Positions 1 to 7,335 are shown, counted from the stretch's first letter. The stretch: DNA of 22,243 nt from JBATTK01 sp049670505 (GCA_049670505.1 JBATTK010000095.1:1-22243); one strand, 5' to 3'. Numbers and translations: made by a program. Notes: a model not told the origin generated them from the letters alone.

Positions 1-14
1 TTTGAAAGATTTAG

Positions 15-87
15 AGCGGGAGACCGGGTTCGAACCGGCGACATTCAGCTTGGAAGGCTGACGCTCTACCAACTGAGCTACTCCCGC
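15..87 (-). tRNA. tRNA-Gly (anticodon TCC)
   Basis: A full cloverleaf can be folded on the minus strand. The acceptor stem is GCGGGAG/CTCCCGC, the D arm contains AGCTCAGTTGGTAGAGC, the T arm carries GGTTCGAACC, and the anticodon loop CTTCCAA gives TCC, which reads GGA glycine codons. No CCA is encoded at the 3' end. It is the last tRNA visible in the Thr-Tyr-Gly transcription order. In Bacteroidetes this block usually continues into another tRNA-Thr and tuf, which would lie left of the window. Confidence 0.96.
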
Positions 88-144
88 AATTTTAAAAATT
101 CAATATTTCAAATTCCAATTCTTTAGATGCAATTCCTATGTTCT

Positions 145-237
145 TGCATCCTGTTCGGGCAATCCCGCTTTTCGAGTGGCCCGCTTCAAAAGGATTCACT
201 CCCTACGATCGTGCATCCTGTTCGGGTGACCCCGAAC
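145..237. repeat. Paired TGCATCCTGTTCGGG motifs with hairpins
   Basis: The 15-nt string TGCATCCTGTTCGGG occurs twice in direct orientation, at 145-159 and 212-226. Each copy opens a small palindrome with a 4-nt loop: CGGG-caat-CCCG at 156-167 and the longer GTTCGGG-tgac-CCCGAAC at 220-237. The stretch lies between tRNA-Gly and tRNA-Tyr and has no believable gene. It looks like dispersed repeat debris in a tRNA operon spacer. The repeat family could not be named from sequence alone. Confidence 0.6.
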
Positions 238-238
238 A

Positions 239-301
239 TAAAATTTTTTCATCAAGGCTTTACAAAAGCGAGCTTTTGACAGCCTTTCTTCAAAATTTTA
301 T
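239..301. repeat. Long imperfect palindrome between tRNA genes
   Basis: The centre is a perfect CAAAAGC-ga-GCTTTTG stem (263-278). It is flanked by AAGGCT/AGCCTT arms and, further out, by AAAATTTT on both sides, so about 60 nt fold into one interrupted hairpin. It lies just downstream of tRNA-Tyr in the direction of transcription. A processing site or an inserted palindromic element are both possible. It lacks the uridine tract needed for an intrinsic terminator. Confidence 0.6.
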
Positions 302-302
302 G

Positions 303-384
<82 letters not shown>

Positions 385-411
385 AAATCTATTATTTATT
401 AAAGAACTTTA

Positions 412-427
412 GAGCCGATTAAGGGAC
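412..427 (-). repeat. Fragment resembling the 3' end of tRNA-Thr
   Basis: The stretch GAGCCGATTAAGGGAC matches the end of the neighbouring tRNA-Thr (542-557) at a constant offset of 130 nt, with two mismatches over 16 positions. On the minus strand it corresponds to the acceptor/T-arm end of that tRNA. It may be a remnant of a duplication or an insertion footprint. The match is short and could be chance. Confidence 0.35.
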
Positions 428-542
428 TTCCCTTGACTACGCTAGGGATAAACACTTCGACAAGCTCTGTGCATCGCTTCTCCTCCCAAACCCTCAACTC
501 TTTCAACATTATGGGAAACTAAAAAAACTTCCCGTTATTTTG

Positions 543-616
543 AGCCGATAGAGGGACTCGAACCCACGACCTGCTGATTACAAATCAGCTGCTCTAGCCA
601 GCTGAGCTACATCGGC
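543..616 (-). tRNA. tRNA-Thr (anticodon TGT)
   Basis: A 74-nt cloverleaf on the minus strand. The acceptor stem is GCCGATG/TATCGGC with one G-U pair, the anticodon loop TTTGTAA gives TGT, and the T arm contains GGGTTCGAGTCCC. CCA is not encoded. It is the first tRNA after the promoter at 666-695, so it probably heads the Thr-Tyr-Gly transcript. Confidence 0.96.
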
Positions 617-636
617 TTTTTATACTTTTTTGCGCA

Positions 637-664
637 CAAAAAAGTCCGCTATTTCTAACGGACT
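637..664 (-). terminator. Intrinsic terminator downstream of hpf
   Basis: Read on the minus strand, AGTCCGTTA-GAAA-TAGCGGACT forms a 9-bp stem (one G-U pair) capped by a GAAA tetraloop and followed directly by a run of T residues. It lies 53 nt past the hpf stop codon. Its upstream arm overlaps the start of the tRNA transcript predicted from the promoter at 666-695. Confidence 0.8.
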
Positions 665-665
665 G

Positions 666-695
666 CAAATGTAGATATATTTTTATTTATTCAAA
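666..695 (-). promoter_or_regulatory. Bacteroidetes-type promoter for the tRNA operon
   Basis: The minus strand carries TTTG (695-692), 18 nt, then TACATTTG (673-666), matching the Bacteroidetes primary sigma consensus (TTTG, about 19 nt, TAnnTTTG). The predicted start is near 660, about 45 nt before tRNA-Thr. That start falls inside the upstream arm of the hpf terminator, so transcripts begun here would not form the terminator stem. Confidence 0.65.
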
Positions 696-716
696 ACTAT
701 TTTTCGAAAATTTTAA

Positions 717-1019
717 TCAAGTTTGAAGTCTTAATTTTTCCTTCCTTTTTACCAATCGTCTTTCTAAGGAACTGCAAGCAGCATCAACCCCCTCCTCAAA
801 AGATTTACATTGTTTCTTCACAATATATTTATCCTTCGGTACATTCACTTTTATCTCCACAATTTTATTTGCCTTGGAACTTGTATTCTCTACCTTTAAA
901 TATACATCCGAACTTATTACCTTATCGTAAAAAAGTTCCAACTTGTCCAATCTGTTTTGGATGAAATCAATAAGTTTTCTGTCTGCATTGAAATTAACGG
1001 ATTGTGCGTTTACTTGCAT
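717..1019 (-). CDS. hpf: Short ribosome hibernation-promoting factor (HPF/RaiA family)
   Basis: A 100-residue protein with the beta-alpha-beta-beta-beta-alpha pattern of the HPF/YfiA family. It opens with MQVNAQSVNFNADRKLIDFI, has a central beta stretch (VYLKVENTSSKANKIVEIKV), and a basic last helix (LERRLVKRKEKLRLQT) suited to binding rRNA in the decoding region. Family members bind the 30S subunit in slow growth and inactivate or protect ribosomes. At this length it is the short form without the C-terminal dimerisation domain. It follows the Xer-type recombinase gene by 42 nt on the same strand and ends in a clear terminator. Placement beside rpsU and tRNA genes fits a translation-related locus. 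Confidence 0.9.
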   Translation of the reverse strand: MQVNAQSVNFNADRKLIDFIQNRLDKLELFYDKVISSDVYLKVENTSSKANKIVEIKVNVPKDKYIVKKQCKSFEEGVDAACSSLERRLVKRKEKLRLQT

Positions 1020-1061
1020 AAAATGAAGTTTTAAAATTAAACATTGTAAAAGAATGAAGTA

Positions 1062-1952
1062 CTATTCCTTGCTTCTAGGGTGAGCCGATAAATGTACTTT
1101 TTTGAGTTCGGCAATACTATTATGGGTATAAACTTGGGTAGATGCCAAACTTGAATGTCCCAATAACTCCTTGACAGAGTTAAGATCCGCCCCTTTATTA
1201 AGTAAATGAGTCGCAAAGGTATGCCTTAGAATATGAGGACTCTTTTTCACCTTTGAGGAGACCTCACTAAAGTACCTATTTATTATTCTATAAACAAGAG
1301 TATTATAAATTTTGTTTCCGGATTTCGATAAAAAAATATACTCGTCATCTACAATCTCCTTCAGGTCTTGTCGCTGTTCAAAATAGCGTTCCAATAGGTG
1401 TAAGGTAGTTGGCAGTAAAGGCAAAAGTCGCTCCTTATTCCTTTTTCCAAGCACTTTTAAGGTCTGCTGCGACCTATTTAAGTCCCTTAACTTTAAATTA
1501 ATCAATTCAGACCTGCGAATTCCTGTTGTATATAACAACTCAATGACCAACTTGTCCCTAACGCCTTCAAAACTGTCTTCAAAAGGCAATTGAAACAACA
1601 CATTTTCCATTTCATTCTCCGAAAAAGGAATTTCAATCTTTTTAGCCGTTTTCAACGCCTTGTGTTTGGCCAAAGGGTTTTTATTGATTTTTTCCAGTTT
1701 AAGAAGGAATTTGTAATATGCTTTTAAGGAAGCTATTTTTCTATTGATGGAGCGATTGGAAATATCTTGGTCCACTAAATTAATAATCCAACTTCTGATA
1801 ATCGTATAGTCTACGTCATCAATGACATTCATTTCATATTCGTCGTTACAAAAATCGGCAAACGCTTGAATATCCTTTTCATATGCCTTTACCGTATGCA
1901 TAGAATAGTTTTTTTCCAAGGACAAGTAAGAAATAAATGACGGTAAGGACAT
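1062..1952 (-). CDS. xerC: Tyrosine recombinase, XerC/XerD type
   Basis: A 296-residue phage-integrase-family recombinase of normal Xer length. The N-terminal SAM-like core-binding domain (about 1-90) is followed by the catalytic domain. All catalytic residues are visible: Arg146 in TGIRRSEL, Lys in VLGKRNKERLLPL, His240-x-x-Arg243 in HILRH, His266 in LLGHSS and nucleophile Tyr275 in TQVYTH. Family members resolve chromosome dimers at dif in a XerC/XerD pair. The setting (between rpsU and hpf, no phage genes, no flanking att repeats seen) argues for the housekeeping enzyme and not a prophage integrase. XerC versus XerD cannot be settled here. A TACCTTTG box ends 5 nt before the ATG, so the mRNA may be nearly leaderless. 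Confidence 0.88.
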   Translation of the reverse strand: MSLPSFISYLSLEKNYSMHTVKAYEKDIQAFADFCNDEYEMNVIDDVDYTIIRSWIINLVDQDISNRSINRKIASLKAYYKFLLKLEKINKNPLAKHKALKTAKKIEIPFSENEMENVLFQLPFEDSFEGVRDKLVIELLYTTGIRRSELINLKLRDLNRSQQTLKVLGKRNKERLLPLLPTTLHLLERYFEQRQDLKEIVDDEYIFLSKSGNKIYNTLVYRIINRYFSEVSSKVKKSPHILRHTFATHLLNKGADLNSVKELLGHSSLASTQVYTHNSIAELKKVHLSAHPRSKE

Positions 1953-1956
1953 ATAT

Positions 1957-1964
1957 CAAAGGTA
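1957..1964 (-). promoter_or_regulatory. Possible -7 box upstream of the recombinase gene
   Basis: TACCTTTG on the minus strand matches TAnnTTTG. A TTTG lies 15 nt upstream (1983-1980), shorter than the usual ~19. The implied start site falls at or very near the ATG at 1952. The region is squeezed between the rpsU terminator and the gene, so some promoter or readthrough must operate here. Confidence 0.4.
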
Positions 1965-1979
1965 ATGCTTTGACGATGA

Positions 1980-2022
1980 CAAAAAAAGAAATCCCACATC
2001 CTAATATATTAGGAGTGGGATT
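1980..2022 (-). terminator. Intrinsic terminator of rpsU
   Basis: AATCCCAC (1990-1997) pairs with GTGGGATT (2015-2022). Inside it TCCTAAT (1999-2005) pairs with ATTAGGA (2008-2014). On the minus strand the hairpin is followed by TTCTTTTTTT, a textbook intrinsic terminator 24 nt after the rpsU stop. It isolates rpsU as a largely monocistronic unit. Confidence 0.9.
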
Positions 2023-2046
2023 CATTATTATATAAGCTTATGTTAT

Positions 2047-2241
2047 CTATATCTCTTCTTGGTCCCTTAAACCTTGGATATATTGCGCTTTTTGTATTTG
2101 GGCTCTTCGCTCTACGGAAGGTTTTGTGAATTGTTGACGTTTTCTCAACTGACGCATAGTCCCTGTCCTATCGAACTTTCGCTTGAAACGCTTTAAAGCC
2201 CTATCGATGTTTTCTCCTTCTTTTACTGGTATTATTAACAT
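2047..2241 (-). CDS. rpsU: Small ribosomal subunit protein bS21
   Basis: A 64-residue basic protein that reads as a complete bS21: MLIIPVKEGENIDRALKRFK, then an Arg/Lys-rich helix and a C-terminal segment KAQYIQGLRDQEEI. bS21 sits on the 30S platform next to the 3' end of 16S rRNA. In Bacteroidetes, structural work on the Flavobacterium johnsoniae ribosome describes bS21, with bS18 and bS6, sequestering the anti-Shine-Dalgarno sequence, with Tyr54 implicated; Tyr54 is present here. The start is fixed by a strong upstream AGGAGG. The gene has its own promoter and terminator, so it appears to be expressed alone. Confidence 0.95.
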   Translation of the reverse strand: MLIIPVKEGENIDRALKRFKRKFDRTGTMRQLRKRQQFTKPSVERRAQIQKAQYIQGLRDQEEI

Positions 2242-2250
2242 TGGCTACAA

Positions 2251-2256
2251 CCTCCT
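2251..2256 (-). promoter_or_regulatory. Strong Shine-Dalgarno site of rpsU
   Basis: The minus strand reads AGGAGG 9 nt before the rpsU ATG. Nearly all other genes here lack such a site, as expected for Bacteroidetes, whose ribosomes hide the anti-Shine-Dalgarno. A strong site on rpsU fits the autogenous control proposed for F. johnsoniae: ribosomes lacking bS21 expose the anti-Shine-Dalgarno and translate rpsU. Confidence 0.8.
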
Positions 2257-2277
2257 TTCTTTATGATTACAAGAGTG

Positions 2278-2310
2278 CAAATATAAAAGTAATAAATGAA
2301 TTATGGGCAA
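2278..2310 (-). promoter_or_regulatory. Promoter of rpsU
   Basis: TATATTTG on the minus strand (2285-2278) is an exact TAnnTTTG box, with TTG (2310-2308) 22 nt upstream. The predicted start near 2272 leaves a leader of about 30 nt holding the Shine-Dalgarno site. The -33 element overlaps the untranslated region just before the acyl-CoA dehydrogenase stop codon. Confidence 0.65.
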
Positions 2311-2311
2311 C

Positions 2312-3478
2312 TTATTTCAAAATATTCTTGGCAATAACCACCTTTTGTATTTCCGTAGTTCCCTCACCAATAGTACAAAGCTTGGCATCCCTATAGAACT
2401 TTTCCACGGGAAAGTCTTTGGTATACCCATAACCCCCATGAATCTGTACCGCTTCATTAGCCACTTTCACACAGACTTCGGAAGCGTACATTTTGCTCAT
2501 AGCACTAAATTTGGTCATCTCGCGCCCTTCATTCTTAAGAAAGGCCGTCTTATGCAATAATAATTCGGAAGCCTCAATTTCGGTTGCCATATCGGCAAGT
2601 TTAAAAGAGATTCCTTGAAATGCACTGATAGGCTTCCCAAACTGGATTCTTTCCTTGGAATATTTTAAAGCCGCTTCATAAGCACCTTTAGCTATTCCGA
2701 GGGATAGGGCACCTATGGATATTCGTCCACCATCCAATATCTTCATGGATTGTATGAACCCATCTCCTATTTCCCCTAAGCGATTGGCATCTGGAATCCT
2801 ACAATTATCAAAAACTAGTTCAGCCGTTTCACTGGCACGCATCCCTAATTTATCTTCCTTCTTTCCACTGCTGAATCCGGGCATCCCTTTTTCTACTACA
2901 AAAGCGGTCATACCACGACTATCTCCTTTTTCTCCTGTCCTAGCGACCACTACCGCTATATCCCCACTTATACCATGGGTAATAAAATTTTTTGCCCCGT
3001 TCAAAATCCAGCTGTCCCCATCCTTCACCGCAGTAGTACTCATACCACCTGCATCCGAACCTGTATTATGCTCTGTAAGACCCCATGCACCTATCCATTC
3101 TGCCGTGGCCAATTTTGGAATCCACTTTTGTTTTTGTCCCTCATTACCAAAAGAAAGAATATGATTTGTACAAAGGGAGTTGTGGGCAGCTACGGATAAA
3201 CCAATGGAAGGGTCTACCTTGGAAATTTCTTCTATAATTGCAATATACTCATGATATCCCAATCCGGAACCTCCCAAAGATTCAGGGACCAAGACCCCCA
3301 TAAATCCCATCTCGCCCGCTTTCTTAAAAACTTCTATCGGAAAGGTCTGTGCCTCATCCCATTCCATAACATGTGGTCTTATATACTGTTCCGCAAATTC
3401 TTTAGCGGAGGAAGCGACCATTTGTTGGGTTTCCGAGTAATCAAAACCCAATGTAGACATTGTTTCGGTAATCATCAT
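2312..3478 (-). CDS. Acyl-CoA dehydrogenase
   Basis: A 388-residue FAD flavoenzyme of normal length for the short/medium-chain acyl-CoA dehydrogenase family, which forms a trans-2,3 double bond in acyl-CoA and passes electrons to electron transfer flavoprotein. The N-terminal helical domain runs to about 120, the middle beta domain has WGLTEHNTGSDAGG (FAD/substrate contact), and the C-terminal domain has ERIQFGKPISAFQ and QIHGGYGYTKDFPVEKFYRD. The catalytic-base Glu is in IGEGTTEIQ near the C terminus, the short-chain/butyryl position. The chain-length preference cannot be read from sequence. Three in-frame ATGs (codons 1, 2, 7) are possible starts; codon 7 gives MSTLGFDYSETQQM. It begins 7 nt after the helix-hairpin-helix gene, implying co-transcription. 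Confidence 0.92.
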   Translation of the reverse strand: MMITETMSTLGFDYSETQQMVASSAKEFAEQYIRPHVMEWDEAQTFPIEVFKKAGEMGFMGVLVPESLGGSGLGYHEYIAIIEEISKVDPSIGLSVAAHNSLCTNHILSFGNEGQKQKWIPKLATAEWIGAWGLTEHNTGSDAGGMSTTAVKDGDSWILNGAKNFITHGISGDIAVVVARTGEKGDSRGMTAFVVEKGMPGFSSGKKEDKLGMRASETAELVFDNCRIPDANRLGEIGDGFIQSMKILDGGRISIGALSLGIAKGAYEAALKYSKERIQFGKPISAFQGISFKLADMATEIEASELLLHKTAFLKNEGREMTKFSAMSKMYASEVCVKVANEAVQIHGGYGYTKDFPVEKFYRDAKLCTIGEGTTEIQKVVIAKNILK

Positions 3479-3485
3479 AGCTTTT

Positions 3486-4385
3486 TTATAAGGTCAAATA
3501 TAATTTAATTCTGTCAATCTTATCCGATGGGAAATCCGCAATTTTTGTTAATTCGTCAAAAGAACCGATACTTCCGACATTTTCCCTGTGTTCTACTATC
3601 CTTCTTGCTACCTCATATGTAATGTATATCAATTGGGAAATCTCCCGAGCGGAAGCTGTATTGATATTGATTTTTTGAACAGTAGGCGTACGGAGCACTT
3701 TAAATCTTGTATATACGCTGTCCACAACCTCAGGGTCAAGCCCATACACGTCATAAAGCTGTTCGTCTATCAAAAAACCACCTAATCTATCCCTGAATTT
3801 TACAATTCGTGCGGAAAGTTTATCTCCTATACCCTTGACTATTTTTAACTCCTCCGCAGTAGCTTGGTTCAAATCTTTTATCTTTACAACCCTATTATTC
3901 ATGTCAGATTTCGAAACATGTACCCTACTATTGCTAACGGTTGACTGCATACCGGTTTTTCGAGTCCAAGCCGGAAACTTAAAATACGGCGAAATAGTCG
4001 CTAACAAGGAATCGGAAACCAGCGTGACCTCTTGAAACTCTTCCGGTGAATTTACATACTGTTCTTTACTCCTGAACGCATGCAATCTATCTATTTCCAA
4101 AGCGGACATACCCAAAGCATATCCTTTGTAGTCGGTAATGAAATTTGGATTGAAGGGATAAATTCTAAAACGATCTTTTCCATGTTGATTCCTTTTTAAA
4201 CTATCTATACGGATTTGTAAATCCGCGTCCTCGGAAAAGGTGCCTCCTACCTCTTCCGAAGGAACCATCTTAAAAAAGAAATAAGCGCATTGAAAAATAA
4301 AAATAATCAGCAATAAAAAGAAAACCCCACTCCGTTCACGTTTATTGAACTTCAAGTGGGATTTAAAATCGTTCCGGTTAGACAA
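3486..4385 (-). CDS. Membrane-anchored helix-hairpin-helix protein (ComEA-like)
   Basis: A 299-residue protein with a basic N terminus, one membrane segment at about 19-38 (GVFFLLLIIFIFQCAYFFF), a linker, and helix-hairpin-helix repeats. One repeat is the clear IVKGIGDKLSARIVKFRDRL near 180-200; another lies in the last 60 residues (ININTASAREISQLIYITYE). Such motifs bind DNA without sequence specificity. ComEA-family members act in DNA uptake, but no competence genes are nearby and the role is unknown. The only start giving the membrane anchor is a TTG directly after the TAG of the symporter gene (TAGTTG), suggesting translational coupling. The next in-frame ATG would lose the anchor. Confidence 0.75.
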   Translation of the reverse strand: MSNRNDFKSHLKFNKRERSGVFFLLLIIFIFQCAYFFFKMVPSEEVGGTFSEDADLQIRIDSLKRNQHGKDRFRIYPFNPNFITDYKGYALGMSALEIDRLHAFRSKEQYVNSPEEFQEVTLVSDSLLATISPYFKFPAWTRKTGMQSTVSNSRVHVSKSDMNNRVVKIKDLNQATAEELKIVKGIGDKLSARIVKFRDRLGGFLIDEQLYDVYGLDPEVVDSVYTRFKVLRTPTVQKININTASAREISQLIYITYEVARRIVEHRENVGSIGSFDELTKIADFPSDKIDRIKLYLTL

Positions 4386-5999
4386 CTAGCTAGTTTTGTT
4401 AACTTTAATTGCCTCTAAATATCTTTTCAGTTGTTTTTTCACAACCGGGAACAAGAAGTACAATCCAACCATATTAGGGAACACCATTGCAAAAATCATT
4501 GCATCTGAAAATGCCCAAATGGAATCCATACTGGCGGCCGCTCCAATTATTATAAAAATTAAAAAAAGAAATTTATATGTTAAATCGGTTTTTATTCCTC
4601 TTCCAAAAAGAAATTTCCAAGATTGGAGCCCGTAATAAGACCATGATATCATGGTAGATACGGCAAAAAGAACAACCGCAATGGTCAAAAATACGTTGGA
4701 ATATGGAATATACTCTGCAAACGCCTTTGATGTGATACCGGCTCCCTCGTAAGGTAAGCCGTCTATCATTACCACTCCGGAACCATCTCCGCCATAATCA
4801 AATACACCGCCAAAGTTAAATATGATAATGACCAACGCTGTCATCGTACAGATGACCACGGTATCAATGAATGGCTCCAATAGGGCAACTAGTCCCTCTG
4901 ATGCGGAATATTTTGTCTTTACCGCAGAGTGAGCTATGGAAGCAGAACCTGCACCTGCCTCATTGGAAAAGGCAGCACGCCTAAATCCTACCAACAAAAC
5001 ACCAATAACCCCACCAACACCAATTGCGGTAGGATTGAATGCCTCAGTGATAATCAATGAAAATGCGTCATCTACCAAGCTGAAATTGCCGAAAATAATG
5101 TACAAACATGCCAAAACATATAACAATGCCATAAAAGGAACCACCTTCTCCGTCACAGATGCGATTCTTTTAATACCCCCAATGATGATGATTCCGACCA
5201 AAATGGCCAACACAACACCGATTATGGTACCCGCCATGGCGCTTTCCCATCCAAACAATTCTTTAACCACTATTGTGGCTTGATTGGACTGAGCGGCATT
5301 ACCTCCTCCAAAAGAGCCTCCAATACAGAAAACCGCAAATAAAGCAGCGGCTATTTTTCCAAGTACCGAAAAACCTCTTTCGTTAAGACCTCTTTTTATA
5401 TAGTACATGGGACCGCCATAAACCGTACCATTTTCATCTATATCCCGATATTGAACACCCAAGGTACACTCTACGAATTTGGTTGACATCCCTAGAAAAC
5501 CACAAATTATCATCCAAAAAGTAGCTCCCGGCCCACCCAGTGCAATAGCTAGGGCAACCCCTGCGATGTTCCCGTTACCTACAGTTCCTGAAACTGCTGT
5601 GGCCAAAGCTTGAAAATGACTTACCTCTCCTTCTTTACTCTCATCTCTAATAGTGTCCGGTAAGTCCCCATCAACAATATTTACTTCCGCCTTTTCCACT
5701 CCATGACCTTCGGACCCTTCCAATTCATCATATTTACCACGAACCACATTTATAGCCGTCCAAAAATATTTAATATTGGGAAATCCAAAATACAACGTAA
5801 AAAATAGAGCACTGCCCACCAGAAGAATTAATACAAACGGAGTTCCAAAAATTTCGAAGAAAATTACCGTATTGAAAAAGTCCGAAACAGGAGCAAAAGC
5901 TTGGTCTATTTTCTCATCTAAACCAACCTCGGCACTTTCTTGGGAAAAGGAAAACAATGGAAAGAACAGGGCGCAAATCGTGAGAAGTGTATACTTCAT
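4386..5999 (-). CDS. Alanine/glycine:cation symporter (AGCS family)
   Basis: A 537-residue inner-membrane protein with about ten to eleven hydrophobic segments and the AGCS hallmarks TAVSGTVGNGNIAGVALAIA and RRAAFSNEAGAGSASIAHS. Family members import alanine or glycine with Na+ or H+. It begins with a cleavable-looking signal (MKYTLLTICALFFPLFSFSQ) absent from most proteobacterial members, followed by a periplasm-facing stretch and a long acidic loop (about 90-125) before the core. It is probably first in an operon with the helix-hairpin-helix and acyl-CoA dehydrogenase genes. The substrate is inferred from the family only. Confidence 0.9.
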   Translation of the reverse strand: MKYTLLTICALFFPLFSFSQESAEVGLDEKIDQAFAPVSDFFNTVIFFEIFGTPFVLILLVGSALFFTLYFGFPNIKYFWTAINVVRGKYDELEGSEGHGVEKAEVNIVDGDLPDTIRDESKEGEVSHFQALATAVSGTVGNGNIAGVALAIALGGPGATFWMIICGFLGMSTKFVECTLGVQYRDIDENGTVYGGPMYYIKRGLNERGFSVLGKIAAALFAVFCIGGSFGGGNAAQSNQATIVVKELFGWESAMAGTIIGVVLAILVGIIIIGGIKRIASVTEKVVPFMALLYVLACLYIIFGNFSLVDDAFSLIITEAFNPTAIGVGGVIGVLLVGFRRAAFSNEAGAGSASIAHSAVKTKYSASEGLVALLEPFIDTVVICTMTALVIIIFNFGGVFDYGGDGSGVVMIDGLPYEGAGITSKAFAEYIPYSNVFLTIAVVLFAVSTMISWSYYGLQSWKFLFGRGIKTDLTYKFLFLIFIIIGAAASMDSIWAFSDAMIFAMVFPNMVGLYFLFPVVKKQLKRYLEAIKVNKTS

Positions 6000-6088
6000 A
6001 ATCTATATTTTGGTTATGTTAAATTTGATGTAAAGGCGGCAATATCCAAAAAATAAGTATTACAATCAAATAATGTCGTTGAATATGT

Positions 6089-7096
6089 TTAATGGATATG
6101 GAACATATCGTTCAATTTTTTTATCTGTTCCGGTCTCCCCAGCACAATGACCTTACTTTTAGGTTGTAATTGTAAATCTGCCTCGGGATTGATAATGTAA
6201 TTACCGTTCGGTTCAATATACCCAATTATGGTACATCCCGTTTTTCTTCTCAAATCAAGGTCTCTAAGCGAGTTGCACTCCACTTGATTCGAAAAATCCT
6301 CGATAGCCACTTCTTCAAGATTTGTAGTATGTTCCCCTTCCATCGATAACTTATCCATAAATGTAATCAAGTCCGGCATTACCACTAATGAAGCCATATG
6401 GTCCCCCCCTATTTTATCGGGCATGATCACTTTATCCGCTCCGGCCAATCTTAATTTTTTTTGGGAGGTTACCTGGGAAGCCCTGCTGATGACGAACAGA
6501 TCTTTATTTAATTGTTTGGCCGAGAGCACCACAAAAAGGTTGGTAGCGTCATCCGGTAGTGCGGTAATAAGGTATTGTGCCCGCTCTATACCGGCGGCCC
6601 TTAGCGTTTCATCCTCGTTTGCGTCACCCTCTACAAATAATATATCATCTTCATATTTTTCTATGACTTCCCGATCCTTCTCTATCACTACGAACGGTTT
6701 TTTATAGGCCCGTAATCTTTCCGTGGCCTGATTACCGTTACGCCCAAATCCACAAACAATTACATGGTTCGATAAATTATTGATCTTATTTTTCACTTTT
6801 TTCTTCTTTAAAAGTTGCATGGAATTCCTACTCAAAATATGTTCGGTTATCACCGAAAGGGCAAAAGCAAATATAAATACGCTGGCTATGATTAAAAATA
6901 CGGTAAAAATCTTTGCAGTTGGATCCAACGGGCCCACTTCCGAGAAACCTACCGTAGTAACGGTAATGATCGTCATATACAAGGCATCCAACCAAGTGAA
7001 ATCAAATAGAAAACCGTACCCCAGTACCCCTGTCAATACCACAAGAACCACTAAAATCAATGCAAGAGCTATTTTGGAACGGAAGAGTTTTATCAT
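6089..7096 (-). CDS. Two-TM potassium channel with RCK/TrkA domain
   Basis: A 335-residue channel of the Kch/MthK type. TM1 is about 9-30, the pore helix and filter TTVGFSE are at 47-53, and TM2 is about 61-84. These are followed by a cytosolic RCK_N Rossmann domain with GFGRNG at 116-121 and the acidic end of strand two (VIEKD), then a TrkA_C domain (about 255-335). The filter is TVGF and not the usual TVGYG; such forms are seen in prokaryotic K+ channels. Nucleotide or ion gating is inferred from the RCK domain. It starts 2 nt after the PspC-like gene, and DUF2851 precedes that, so the three form one transcription unit. Confidence 0.9.
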   Translation of the reverse strand: MIKLFRSKIALALILVVLVVLTGVLGYGFLFDFTWLDALYMTIITVTTVGFSEVGPLDPTAKIFTVFLIIASVFIFAFALSVITEHILSRNSMQLLKKKKVKNKINNLSNHVIVCGFGRNGNQATERLRAYKKPFVVIEKDREVIEKYEDDILFVEGDANEDETLRAAGIERAQYLITALPDDATNLFVVLSAKQLNKDLFVISRASQVTSQKKLRLAGADKVIMPDKIGGDHMASLVVMPDLITFMDKLSMEGEHTTNLEEVAIEDFSNQVECNSLRDLDLRRKTGCTIIGYIEPNGNYIINPEADLQLQPKSKVIVLGRPEQIKKLNDMFHIH

Positions 7097-7098
7097 GC

Positions 7099-7326
7099 TT
7101 ATAAATCAAAGACAGAAGTTCGTTTCGTATATAAAAGGTCCTTGATCCCGAGCCAGAAGGCAAGGAACAGATACAGCGCAAAACCAAAGCCCAAGGTAAC
7201 AAAGGTTAAATAGATAAAAGAGGTACGCACCACTCTTGTACGAATTCCCAAACGTTCGGCAATACGTCTACAGACCTCAAAACCTCTTTTTTGGAAATGA
7301 TACAATATTTTATAGAAGAGATTCAT
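7099..7326 (-). CDS. PspC-domain-like small membrane protein
   Basis: A 75-residue protein with a PspC-like order: an N-terminal amphipathic region with the basic motif CRRIAERLGIRTRVVRTSFI, then one hydrophobic segment (about 39-62, YLTFVTLGFGFALYLFLAFW) and a short polar tail. PspC-domain proteins occur in envelope-stress responses. Short solitary versions are common in Flavobacteria and their role is unclear. It is packed tightly between DUF2851 (9 nt upstream) and the K+ channel (2 nt downstream), so a link to membrane or ion homeostasis is plausible but inferred. Confidence 0.75.
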   Translation of the reverse strand: MNLFYKILYHFQKRGFEVCRRIAERLGIRTRVVRTSFIYLTFVTLGFGFALYLFLAFWLGIKDLLYTKRTSVFDL

Positions 7327-7335
7327 TTGTTAAAA

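Noticed and set aside
1062..1952. Recombinase considered as a prophage or integron integrase
   Set aside because: No phage or cassette genes and a housekeeping setting beside rpsU and hpf; length and motifs fit Xer.
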